The translations under genes and the position numbers were made by a program. This document shows positions 34,286 through 41,912 of a stretch of DNA of 64,000 bases, in pieces. Source of the stretch: Pseudaquidulcibacter sp041917055. Lineage in GTDB: Bacteria; Pseudomonadota; Alphaproteobacteria; Caulobacterales; Aquidulcibacteraceae. Numbering within the stretch: the first letter of the stretch is position 1; every line of letters starts with the position of its first letter. The DNA lies in the NCBI GenBank assembly GCA_041917055.1, contig JAYRYJ010000002.1, forward strand, positions 124,001-188,000, in the 5' to 3' direction. The notes below the pieces were generated by a model. That model saw only the letters and a program-made list of their open reading frames with translations, was not told where the DNA came from and made no database searches.

Positions 34286-35575
34286 ATGAAAAAGTCTAAC
34301 CTTATTATCGCATCAGTTTTCGCACTTATCGCTATGCCTGCTATTGCCTCTGCATCTATGCTTGGCCCGCCAAAACCACCTGCTCCACCATGTGATCAGA
34401 CACCAACTTGCAACCCTGGCCAAAAAGTCATCAATGATCAATTGCAATTCGGTGACACTTTCGCAAATCTTGTCGTTGTTTCACCCGCAGCTGGTGGCGG
34501 CGCTTTTTCTGGTCTTGCAGCAGGTAACACATTGTCTGTTCGTGCCGTCGAGGAAAACCTTTCAATTTCTTCAAATCAAAAATTGGATGCAAATGTTATT
34601 TCAATGAATAATATTGCAATCGACAAAGTAAGTGGCGCATTGGTTTCAACTGCGGTTGCTCAGGGTAATGCGGGTCAATATGAAGCCTGCTGTGCAAATA
34701 CAAATGCTGGCGCTCAACAAATTGCGGTTGCAGGAAATGAAGTTACTGCGGTTTCAATGGTCAAGGTTAAAGGCTCTGATTCGATTGTTTCAAATGCTCA
34801 GGCAGTTGCAAACAATTGGGGTTCTGCAATCAAAAATGCACATACTAATCAATGGGTTGGTCAATATAATGCCGCAAATGTTAAAGCCGGTGCTTATGTT
34901 GATGCTTGCTGCAACAATAAGGATTTGGTTGCTGCATCAGTTGCCGCCGCAAATAGCAATTCTATGGCGGGCTTGAATGCAACAATCTATTCAACTGTTG
35001 ACCAAAAGAATTATGCCAATGTTTCTGCTGAGACCATTATCAAAAACAATTCGGCAACCAATAATACCGGTTCGTCTTCTGCGGTTGCAAACAACACCAC
35101 TATCACTAATGAATGGGGCTATGTAAACCTTAATGGTTACCAAGAAAACTTGGGCGGCGTTAATGCAAACACAATTGTCTTGAACGGCGATTGGGGTGGC
35201 ATGGCAACTGCGGGTGCATCCGCAATGGGCAATAGCGCATTGGTTTCTAACATCGGTTCTGATGTTGATATCAATCTTGTTCAAGGTAATTGGGGCGGCG
35301 CACCAATCAGCGCAAATGCAACCTTTGTCGGCAGTTCTTCACAAGGTGGCGTTGGTATGGCAAGCTCTTATGCAGCAGGAAACAGCATCACTGGCTATTC
35401 TTGCGCTGGCTGCAACCCTAATAGCAGCGTCCATGTGAATGCAAATTCTGCGCAATATAATTATTCAAACGTTTCTGCGAATACTTATATTTCTGGTGCA
35501 ACTTCCGGAATGTTGGTTGGCTCTGCCACTGCAATCGGAAACTCTGCAACTTATATCGCGCAAAAAGGCAATTAA
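34286..35575 (+). CDS. HfaD-like secreted beta-repeat protein (putative holdfast anchor/adhesin)
   Basis: The 429-residue precursor starts MKKSNLIIASVFALIAMPAI with a signal peptide ending ASA, then a Pro/Cys-rich lead with the paired Cys of CDQTPTC, the segment VINDQLQFGDTFANLVVV and six or more degenerate repeats of about 45-55 residues. Repeats carry A-x-GNS/GNA turns and VSANT-type strands (for example TAIGNSATYIAQKGN at the end), plus Cys-Cys pairs. This style matches the Caulobacter holdfast anchor HfaD and more loosely curlin repeats. It probably acts at the outer surface. No hfaA or hfaB is nearby. AACAGGAG precedes the ATG; the upstream in-frame extension lacks a signal peptide. Confidence 0.65.
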   Translation: MKKSNLIIASVFALIAMPAIASASMLGPPKPPAPPCDQTPTCNPGQKVINDQLQFGDTFANLVVVSPAAGGGAFSGLAAGNTLSVRAVEENLSISSNQKLDANVISMNNIAIDKVSGALVSTAVAQGNAGQYEACCANTNAGAQQIAVAGNEVTAVSMVKVKGSDSIVSNAQAVANNWGSAIKNAHTNQWVGQYNAANVKAGAYVDACCNNKDLVAASVAAANSNSMAGLNATIYSTVDQKNYANVSAETIIKNNSATNNTGSSSAVANNTTITNEWGYVNLNGYQENLGGVNANTIVLNGDWGGMATAGASAMGNSALVSNIGSDVDINLVQGNWGGAPISANATFVGSSSQGGVGMASSYAAGNSITGYSCAGCNPNSSVHVNANSAQYNYSNVSANTYISGATSGMLVGSATAIGNSATYIAQKGN

Positions 35576-35595
35576 TTTTTCAAAATCAACTCCTG

Positions 35596-35624
35596 TGGGG
35601 CGGTTGCAGAAAGCGATCGCCCCA
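35596..35624 (+). terminator. Hairpin after the HfaD-like gene
   Basis: TGGGGCGGTTGC pairs imperfectly with GCGATCGCCCCA around a short loop, 20 bases past the stop. The downstream tract is only moderately T-rich, so termination strength is uncertain. Confidence 0.55.
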
Positions 35625-35813
35625 TTCGTTTGTCTCAAATTCGCCATTTTCTTTTATTACTGACCCAAAGTGATAGTTTTCATTTAGCGAAATGCGGAAA
35701 AAATTTTTAGAACAGAATTAAGGCGAAATCAAAACGGTTTAGCTTGTAAATGAGATTATTAGCGTTAATGTAAGAAGCCAATAATTGATGTCGATATTTA
35801 AGGTCGAAATGAT

Positions 35814-36302
35814 ATGAAAAAAACAATAGCTGCAATTGCTTTTTTAGTTTCGGTGCCCTGTTTGGCTCATGCAGAAAATAAAACTTTTAAAGGCACGGGA
35901 CCCGATGGCGAAACCGTTGACTATTTGTGGTATGAAGAATTGGCAAATTGCGCGGGGAAATTTCAAGTCCTGGTCGAAGAATTGCCCAAATTGGAATTGT
36001 CACAACTCATTGATCAATTCGCTTTGGGTGCGAGAGTATTTGAGGCTAATTCCGCAAAAAGGATGGTTATCGACCATAATTATGACACTAAAAAAGCCGC
36101 CGAAACCGCGAAAATGATCGCCGATAATGCAAAACTAAGATTCCGCATGGACTTTAATAATTTTGAACTAGGCTATCTTGTCGAGAATAAAAAGGAATTG
36201 TCAAAACAAGGCAAGCTGGAGGCTTTTGAATCAGTCCGTTTGATGTGCGACGGCCTATTCCAAGACTATAAGAAACAATTCCCAGGCGATTTAGCTCAAT
36301 AG
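35814..36302 (+). CDS. Family B small secreted protein 1
   Basis: The 162-residue precursor (MKKTIAAIAFLVSVPCLAHA) has a Sec signal and a mainly helical mature domain. Shared family B features are an aromatic-led first motif (LWYEELANCAGKFQVLVEEL) with its conserved Cys-x-Gly, a middle AKRMVIDHNYDTKKAA helix, and a C-terminal Cys before an aromatic pair (RLMCDGLFQDYKKQF). The two conserved cysteines probably form a disulfide in the periplasm. No known family recognised. First of five paralogues. Confidence 0.78.
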   Translation: MKKTIAAIAFLVSVPCLAHAENKTFKGTGPDGETVDYLWYEELANCAGKFQVLVEELPKLELSQLIDQFALGARVFEANSAKRMVIDHNYDTKKAAETAKMIADNAKLRFRMDFNNFELGYLVENKKELSKQGKLEAFESVRLMCDGLFQDYKKQFPGDLAQ

Positions 36303-36309
36303 GTTTGAT

Positions 36310-36798
36310 ATGAAAAAAAGACTTACAATAATCGCAATTTCACTTGTTTTTTTCACTTCAAACGCTTTTGCCAAAACAAAGGTCAAGGCCGCCATTCCAA
36401 ATGATGAAACCCATGTGGTTTCAGATTTGGACGGCAAACAGGTAAAAGAAGAATGGTGGCGCACTTTCGCAATTTGTTCTGGACAATTAAAAACAATTGC
36501 GACTTGGCAAAAAACCGACGATCCCAATTTGTCCGAATTTTCCGCGAAAAAATCGAAAGAATTTGAAGAATTCGCTTTTAAGAAAATAATGAGCGACCGC
36601 AAACTTACTTCGCCAAAAACAATTGATAGCAAAGTGCGCCAACAAATCCTAAACTCTCAAGCCGAGATGATTGAATTATTGGTCGAAGCAACGAAAAAGG
36701 AAATTGCACCGCAATATATGGATTTTCAAACTGATAATTGCATTACCAAGAAAGCACTTTACGATATCAATCACACTGATGTTCCCAATAAAGAATAA
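36310..36798 (+). CDS. Family B small secreted protein 2
   Basis: The 162-residue precursor (MKKRLTIIAISLVFFTSNAF) has a signal peptide ending AFA and the family B motif EEWWRTFAICSGQLKTIATW, a FKKIMSDRKLTSPKTID middle segment and a late Cys in DNCITKKALYDI. It starts seven bases after paralogue 1, so the two are likely co-transcribed. Function unknown. Confidence 0.78.
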   Translation: MKKRLTIIAISLVFFTSNAFAKTKVKAAIPNDETHVVSDLDGKQVKEEWWRTFAICSGQLKTIATWQKTDDPNLSEFSAKKSKEFEEFAFKKIMSDRKLTSPKTIDSKVRQQILNSQAEMIELLVEATKKEIAPQYMDFQTDNCITKKALYDINHTDVPNKE

Positions 36799-36849
36799 AC
36801 GGTTTGCAATTGGTGCAAACAATTCTAACGAGCTTTCAGGAGAATAATT

Positions 36850-37059
36850 ATGAGCAATCCTGATTGGAAAAAAGTCGAAGCCTATCTTCGCAAAACTTTT
36901 AATTCACAAGATATTAAAATCGAAACCCGCAAAACCAATGAAGATTCGGTTGAGGTTCTAAAAGGCGATGAATTTTTGGGCCTTGTCTATATTGACGAGG
37001 ACGAAGGTGAAACTTCCTATATGTTTGAAATGGCGATTTTGGAAATTGATTTGGGATAA
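36850..37059 (+). CDS. DUF3126 family protein
   Basis: The 69-residue cytoplasmic protein MSNPDWKKVEAYLRKTFNSQ continues with IKIETRKTNEDSVEVLKGDE and ends DEDEGETSYMFEMAILEIDL, which matches the short alphaproteobacterial DUF3126 family end to end. Its function is not known. A strong AGGAGAATAATT precedes the start. It interrupts the family B array, so either it is an ancient resident around which duplicates accumulated or the array was split. Confidence 0.88.
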   Translation: MSNPDWKKVEAYLRKTFNSQDIKIETRKTNEDSVEVLKGDEFLGLVYIDEDEGETSYMFEMAILEIDLG

Positions 37060-37135
37060 AACATTCTTCCTAAATATTCATTGCAGGTTAATTTAGACAT
37101 TGATAATGTCGTCAAAATTTTAAGGGCGGCATAGA

Positions 37136-37603
37136 ATGAAACCTATAAAAATTGCGAAATCACTCTTTTTTGGAAGTTTGGCGTCAATATTAATTATTGG
37201 CACGGCTTTTGCCGATGATAAAACCCATGAAATTACAACAATTATGGGCGCAAAAACGACCCAAGCGTGGTGGAAAACCCTTGTTCATTGTGGCGGAACG
37301 CTTGAAGCGATTGGCGGTTATCGAAAAATAAACAAGCATCCAAACGCCGAAAACAACCTTTCCAATGCCACACTTATTGGTAATTGGGGCGTTATGCGCC
37401 TCATGATTGATCGTAAAATCGATGAAAAAGATGCGTTTTCAATCGCGAGCGCGCAATATATTTCCGCCAAACTCTTTGAACAAAAATCAATGGAAACTGC
37501 GTTTAAAGACGATAGGCTAAGCGCACATTTTGATGAAGAGATTGTGAAGTGCGAAACTTACACAAACGAATATATGCGCGCTTTTCCTGAATTATTCAAA
37601 TAA
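37136..37603 (+). CDS. Family B small secreted protein 3
   Basis: The 155-residue precursor MKPIKIAKSLFFGSLASILI has a signal ending AFA and the motif QAWWKTLVHCGGTLEAIGGY, a middle GVMRLMIDRKIDEKDAFSIA and the C-terminal IVKCETYTNEYMRAFPELF. It aligns with paralogues 1, 2, 4 and 5 by the tryptophan-led cysteine motif, the RxxxDRxI helix and the late cysteine. Confidence 0.78.
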   Translation: MKPIKIAKSLFFGSLASILIIGTAFADDKTHEITTIMGAKTTQAWWKTLVHCGGTLEAIGGYRKINKHPNAENNLSNATLIGNWGVMRLMIDRKIDEKDAFSIASAQYISAKLFEQKSMETAFKDDRLSAHFDEEIVKCETYTNEYMRAFPELFK

Positions 37604-37660
37604 ATTACGGTCGCCAAATTTTCGCCATTTTGAAATCTTAACATCATATTCGGAGGCAAT

Positions 37661-38137
37661 ATGAAAAAAGCATTGATAATTGCTATTTTGGGTTCAGCTC
37701 TAATTGGGAGTTCGGCAATGGCTGAAGACCGTCAACTCGATTTCAAATACACCGACGGCACAATAGAAAAAACCGTCATTTGGGAGAAACTTTGCGAATG
37801 CGCAGGCTATACGCGCGCCGCATCCGACTTCATTGGTGAATTGGATATGGATTTAGGCGAGATTTATTATTCAACCGCAGAAGATTTTATTTATCTTGCC
37901 AAAGAACAATTGAAACTTGACCGCAATATCGACGATGACCAAGCCCTTACTTTGATGGACGATAAAATTGATCTAGAAGAATATGGCGCAGGTGAGGCAA
38001 TTGAATATCACCGCCAGCAAATCGCCGAAAAAACCAATGCGCCGATTAATACTAATGAAAAACTGCGCGCAGAAATTGAAAGCAATTATTCCGCATGTCG
38101 AGCCTTTGCCGACGCCTATATCAAATTAACCGAATAA
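37661..38137 (+). CDS. Family B small secreted protein 4
   Basis: The 158-residue precursor MKKALIIAILGSALIGSSAM has a signal ending AMA and the variant motif VIWEKLCECAGYTRAASDFI with an additional cysteine, a middle AKEQLKLDRNIDDDQALTLM and the C-terminal YSACRAFADAYIKL. It is more acidic than its neighbours. GGAGGCAATATG gives a strong start. Function unknown. Confidence 0.78.
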   Translation: MKKALIIAILGSALIGSSAMAEDRQLDFKYTDGTIEKTVIWEKLCECAGYTRAASDFIGELDMDLGEIYYSTAEDFIYLAKEQLKLDRNIDDDQALTLMDDKIDLEEYGAGEAIEYHRQQIAEKTNAPINTNEKLRAEIESNYSACRAFADAYIKLTE

Positions 38138-38149
38138 TCAGGGGAAAGC

Positions 38150-38635
38150 ATGAAAAGGACCATAATTTACGCATTGGCATTTGGTAGCGCATTTCTCTCA
38201 CCGGCGATTGCCGACACCGCGCCACAAACCGATCCGCGCGACAAAATTTACCAATCAACCGGATTGGAGGGCGAAGATACTTCCGAACCATGGTGGAGCG
38301 TTATGGCAAGCTGTTTTGGTTCGGCAATAACCGTCACTTCGGTCATGGAATTGGGAAATATTGAAAAAGTTGATGACCAGCACACAGTCAAACAATTCGA
38401 TGATATGGGCAATGTTTGGCGTGATTTAGCAGCCGAACGCTTAATCAAAGACCGCCAAATTACCAAAGAAGCGGCCATGGAATTAATCGCCGATAAAGGT
38501 TTTGAAACCGCCCAACAATTAGGCGAAGTCGCAGGCGAAAACTACGACCAAATCACAGCCGACATCTTAGCAATAGCCACAAAAGCCGAATGCGAAGCCG
38601 CAGAACAGGCCTATAAAATTGAATTTGCCGAGTGA
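38150..38635 (+). CDS. Family B small secreted protein 5
   Basis: The 161-residue precursor MKRTIIYALAFGSAFLSPAI has a signal ending AIA, the motif EPWWSVMASCFGSAITVTSV, a middle AERLIKDRQITKEAAMELIA and the C-terminal KAECEAAEQAYKIEF. AGGGGAAAGC precedes the start, 12 bases after paralogue 4. Its stop directly abuts the stop of convergent phoH, with no terminator visible between them. Confidence 0.78.
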   Translation: MKRTIIYALAFGSAFLSPAIADTAPQTDPRDKIYQSTGLEGEDTSEPWWSVMASCFGSAITVTSVMELGNIEKVDDQHTVKQFDDMGNVWRDLAAERLIKDRQITKEAAMELIADKGFETAQQLGEVAGENYDQITADILAIATKAECEAAEQAYKIEFAE

Positions 38636-39385
38636 TTAAAGCCGTTTAATCATTTTTGCCACAAGTGGGTGGCGGACTATGTCTTTGTCGCTTAGATGCA
38701 CGACGGCGACATCTTCTACCCCCTCTAATTTGTCAACAATCTGTGAAAGCCCCGACATTTCTGGCAGCAAATCGGTTTGATTTGGGTCACCGGTTACAAT
38801 CATGGTTGAATTCCAACCCAATCTTGTAAGCAACATTTTTAATTGCCCATAAGTGCAGTTTTGCGCTTCATCAATAACTACAAAGGCATTGTTCAAAGTG
38901 CGACCACGCATAAAGCCGACCGGCGCAATTTCAATTATCCCCTCACTCATAAGCATTTTTAGGCGTTTCGGCGAAAGCCTATCAGATAAAGCGTCTAGCA
39001 ATGGGCGCAAATACGGTCCCAATTTATCTTCAACATGACCCGGCAAATAACCAAGCGATTCACCCGCTTCCACTGCGGGGCGCGAAAGAATAATGCGGGA
39101 CACCTGCCCACTTTCCAATGCTTCAACCGCTTTTGAAACCGCAAGATAGGTTTTACCGGTTCCGGCAGGACCAACCGCCAAAACTAAGGGTGCAGCATCA
39201 ATCGCCGCCATCAAAACCTCTTGCCCTTCAGAGCGCGGTTTCACATGTCGCAAAAATCTTTGATCGCGAATGGTCTCTTCATCAGTTCCCAATGGTGACC
39301 AACCGAATAAAGCGCGCACATTATTATCCTCCCCATGTTGGTTTTCATTATCTTTGAAGCGTCTGGTATTTGGTCGTTTAGCCAT
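38636..39385 (-). CDS. PhoH family ATPase
   Basis: The 249-residue protein has the Walker A motif AVGPAGTGKTYLAVSKAVEA, RIILSRPAVEAGESLGYLPG, the Walker B VVIDEAQNCTYGQLKMLLTR and VTGDPNQTDLLPEMSGL, all typical of PhoH/YbeZ. It lacks the N-terminal KH-like part of longer YbeZ proteins and fits the shorter PhoH class. Activity is NTP hydrolysis with a probable RNA-related role. No ybeY or miaB is adjacent, so it is not the classic ybeZ operon. Confidence 0.9.
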   Translation of the reverse strand: MAKRPNTRRFKDNENQHGEDNNVRALFGWSPLGTDEETIRDQRFLRHVKPRSEGQEVLMAAIDAAPLVLAVGPAGTGKTYLAVSKAVEALESGQVSRIILSRPAVEAGESLGYLPGHVEDKLGPYLRPLLDALSDRLSPKRLKMLMSEGIIEIAPVGFMRGRTLNNAFVVIDEAQNCTYGQLKMLLTRLGWNSTMIVTGDPNQTDLLPEMSGLSQIVDKLEGVEDVAVVHLSDKDIVRHPLVAKMIKRL

Positions 39386-39685
39386 TAATAAACCTCCATA
39401 GGGAAATCATACGTAAATATAGTATTCACGTGCTTTGTTTGCAAATTTTTGACAATTGTGCGGATATAGCGCGGCGCGCTGGTTAAAATCATGCAACGGG
39501 AAAAATCAGTTCCCGCCATATTTTGCTCTTTCAAGTGTAATTCCCATCACACCCCCTTTCGTACCATTCTTGGCACAATACAAAAGGAAATCGACTCATT
39601 CCTTTTGCCAAATGGATTTTGCAGATAAATGTGTTAATCAATTCTTAATGACGCAAAAACTTCATAAAATAGAAAGGCCAATATC
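39386..39685. other. Intergenic region between divergent phoH and the gamma-carbonic anhydrase gene
   Basis: About 300 bases with no coding signal. It contains the hairpin CAAAAGGAA / TTCCTTTTG near 39580-39607 and presumably two divergent promoters. Nothing else is recognisable. Confidence 0.5.
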
Positions 39686-40207
39686 TTGTCTGCTCATAAA
39701 TTAGACGATTTCGAACCTCAATTTCCCGCTTCCGGCAATTATTGGGTCGCGCCAAATGCAACCCTTATCGGTAAAGTAATTATGCACGAAAATGCCAGTG
39801 TTTGGTATAATGTCACAATTCGCGGCGATAATGAGCCGATAACAATTGGAGAAAATACAAATATTCAAGATGGCTCGGTACTTCATAATGATATCGGCAT
39901 TCCTTTGAATATTGGAAAGAATGTCACTGTTGGGCACATGGCAATGCTTCACGGTTGTGAAATTGGCGATAATTCACTTATCGGCATTGGCGCCGTGATT
40001 TTGAACCGCGTAAAAATCGGCAAAAATTGTATCATTGGTGCGAAGGCCTTAATCCCCGAAGGCAAAGAAATTCCTGATAATTCCCTTGTAATGGGTGCAC
40101 CCGGGAAAATTATTCGTGAAGTGACGCCCGAAATGGCACAGGGCCTAACGGCATCCGCCATGCATTATGTCGGTAATTGGCAGAGATACAAAAAGAACGG
40201 TCTTTAA
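39686..40207 (+). CDS. Gamma-carbonic anhydrase family protein (left-handed beta-helix)
   Basis: The 173-residue hexapeptide-repeat protein has the metal-binding residues and loops of the family: SVWYNVTIRGDNEPITIGEN, TNIQDGSVLHNDIG and VGHMAMLHGCEIGDNSLIGI, followed by VLNRVKIGKN and VMGAPGKIIREV. It is similar to YrdA/CaiE-type proteins with three metal-site histidines. Activity as carbonic anhydrase is not certain in this clade. The start is a TTG codon preceded by AAAGG. The next gene starts three bases after its stop. Confidence 0.88.
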   Translation: MSAHKLDDFEPQFPASGNYWVAPNATLIGKVIMHENASVWYNVTIRGDNEPITIGENTNIQDGSVLHNDIGIPLNIGKNVTVGHMAMLHGCEIGDNSLIGIGAVILNRVKIGKNCIIGAKALIPEGKEIPDNSLVMGAPGKIIREVTPEMAQGLTASAMHYVGNWQRYKKNGL

Positions 40208-40210
40208 TTA

Positions 40211-40882
40211 ATGCCCAATCGTCTTAATCGGCCGGCATTTTCGGCGCTTAATTCAAAGCAAGGCCATTTGGCGCAAAAACAAGGTAGTGCAATCGCATTT
40301 TTACCCGAATTTGCGTCATTCGCGGCATTTGATGGCACGCCTGATTTTGAGGCTTTGGCAAAACTTGAAATCGGTTTCGATGGATTTTGGTTTCTCGAAC
40401 CGGAAATAATGGCGGCTGGTAATGGCTTTTATGTCGAAAAAACCGCACATTGCGTGCAAATGATCTATGACCGTGAAATCATTATAGAACACGATATTAA
40501 AACTGAAGTCCTGACACAAAATGACGCCAAAGAGATTTATGATTTGGCAATCACACAAAAACCCGGGCCATTTTTCAAACGCACAAATGAATTATCTGAA
40601 TTTATTGGCATTAAAGACAATGGTAAATTGGTGGCAATGATGGGTGAACGGTTGCAAATCGATGAATTTTCGGAAATATCCGCCTTGGCAACCTATCGGG
40701 AATATCAAAATCGTGGCTGGGGCAAATATTTGATGAATTTAGTAACCCGCCGCGTCGTGGCGCGTGGTCAAATTCCCTTTCTTCATGTTTATGCCTGGAA
40801 TGAAAAAGGGATTAGGCTTTATGAATCTTTAGGCTTTAGATGCCGCGCGGATGTTTTTGTTACGGTTATTAAAAGGGTTTAG
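40211..40882 (+). CDS. GNAT family acetyltransferase (FR47-like)
   Basis: The 223-residue protein has an N-terminal non-catalytic half (FDGFWFLEPEIMAAGNGFYV) and a C-terminal GNAT domain with SEISALATYREYQNRGWGKY (acetyl-CoA loop) and HVYAWNEKGIRLYESLGFRC, the FR47 signature. The substrate is unknown. It follows the gamma-carbonic anhydrase gene by three bases and is likely co-transcribed. Confidence 0.82.
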   Translation: MPNRLNRPAFSALNSKQGHLAQKQGSAIAFLPEFASFAAFDGTPDFEALAKLEIGFDGFWFLEPEIMAAGNGFYVEKTAHCVQMIYDREIIIEHDIKTEVLTQNDAKEIYDLAITQKPGPFFKRTNELSEFIGIKDNGKLVAMMGERLQIDEFSEISALATYREYQNRGWGKYLMNLVTRRVVARGQIPFLHVYAWNEKGIRLYESLGFRCRADVFVTVIKRV

Positions 40883-40890
40883 CGCTGACG

Positions 40891-40945
40891 CACCCCATCC
40901 ACCGCGCTATGCGCGGTCCCCCTTCCCCGCAAGCAGGGAAGGATT
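40891..40945 (+). repeat. Dispersed two-hairpin repeat R1, copy 1
   Basis: CACCCCATCCACCGCG, a short loop, CGCGGTCCCCCTTCCCCG and the second hairpin ending GGGAAGGATT. The same unit recurs at about 50.1, 50.2, 54.4 and 62.9 kb. It lies directly after the GNAT stop and may terminate that transcript. Confidence 0.75.
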
Positions 40946-40985
40946 GGCGCACAAATGCGTATCGCTCATTCGACCGCTATGATAT

Positions 40986-41141
40986 TGCACCAAATTTTGA
41001 GAAATTGGAGCGGGTGATGAGATTCGAACTCGCCAAGCGTAGGCGATAGCCGTAGCGCAAACAAAACCAGTCGTGAGTTCGACAGTTTAAAGTAATGCAC
41101 CAAATTTTGAGAAATTGGAGCGGGTGATGAGATTCGAACTC
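40986..41141. repeat. 46-bp direct repeat duplicating the tRNA-Gly 3' end (attachment-site-like scar)
   Basis: Bases 40986-41031 are identical to 41096-41141. The second copy is the 3' flank, CCA, acceptor and T-arm of the tRNA-Gly gene; the first is a partial duplicate that stops inside the T arm. A period of 110 bases leaves 64 bases between them, which hold a 13-base inverted piece of the same tRNA (41070-41082 against 41134-41146). Duplicated tRNA 3' ends are the usual footprint of tRNA-targeting integrases. Confidence 0.8.
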
Positions 41142-41190
41142 ACGACATCCACCTTGGCAAGGTGGCGCTCTACCCCTGAGCTACACCCGC
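41116..41190 (-). tRNA. tRNA-Gly (anticodon GCC)
   Basis: Read on the minus strand, the 7-bp acceptor stem GCGGGTG/CACCCGC, D arm TAGCTCAGGGGTAGAGC, anticodon stem-loop CACCTTGCCAAGGTG (anticodon GCC) and T arm GTGAGTTCGAATCTCAT (TTCGAAT loop) are complete. A discriminator T and an encoded CCA follow. The gene stands alone between the GNAT and ProXp-type genes. Confidence 0.97.
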
Positions 41191-41323
41191 ATCTTGCGCC
41201 CGAAAAGCGCTAAATACGTTAGGCGGCGGATATGGCAAACAAACCAAAATTTTGCAAGCCACAAAAAGCATTTTCACTGAATCTTTCATTGCAATTCGAC
41301 AAAAATTGCCGTTTTAGAGCGAA

Positions 41324-41866
41324 ATGCAAGAGCCACACAAATCAAGCCGCACTGAATTATTCGCCCTTTTTAACAAATTAGGAATTTGGCACAAGACTTA
41401 CGACCATCGCCCGGTTTTCACGGTTGAGGATGGTGAGGATATTAAGAAGAATATCGAAGGCGGTCATTCCAAAAATCTTTTTCTAAAAGACAAGAATGAC
41501 GATTTTTTCCTTATTTGCGCCTTGGGTGATACGCAAATTAAACTTAATCAAACCCACAAAACCCTCGGCTCTGCGCGTTTGAGTTTTGGTAATGAGGAGT
41601 TTTTGTGGGAGCGATTGGGCGTTCGCCCTGGTTCTGTCACTTTGTTTTCACTGATAAATAATAGGCCGCCGAATCTGAAATTGGTTTTGGATAAAAATAT
41701 TTTCGCACATGAATTGGTGAATTTCCACCCGCTACTAAATAATGCGACAACTACAATAAAAACCAAAGACATTGCAAAATTTGTGAAACACTGGGGCGGC
41801 GAAGTTGTGATTGCCGATTTTTCTTCCGAAATTCCGCATATTGAGGCCTTTGACCTTGAAACCTAG
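41324..41866 (+). CDS. YbaK/ProX-type aminoacyl-tRNA deacylase
   Basis: The 180-residue protein has the YbaK/EbsC editing-domain segments TYDHRPVFTVEDGEDI, GGHSKNLFLKDKNDDFFLIC (the conserved lysine), RLGVRPGSVTLFSLIN and ELVNFHPLLNNATTTI. It is close to ProXp-ala/PrdX, a free-standing editor that hydrolyses Ala-tRNA(Pro). It is cytoplasmic and 46 bases upstream of the thioredoxin-TPR gene. Confidence 0.88.
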   Translation: MQEPHKSSRTELFALFNKLGIWHKTYDHRPVFTVEDGEDIKKNIEGGHSKNLFLKDKNDDFFLICALGDTQIKLNQTHKTLGSARLSFGNEEFLWERLGVRPGSVTLFSLINNRPPNLKLVLDKNIFAHELVNFHPLLNNATTTIKTKDIAKFVKHWGGEVVIADFSSEIPHIEAFDLET

Positions 41867-41912
41867 GGCGCGCCGAATTATATAAGCACTTGCTAATAAA
41901 TAAGGATTTGAA

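Noticed and set aside
40986..41031. Second tRNA-Gly
   Set aside because: Only the CCA, acceptor 3' strand and part of the T arm are present; the anticodon and D arms are missing, so it is a fragment.
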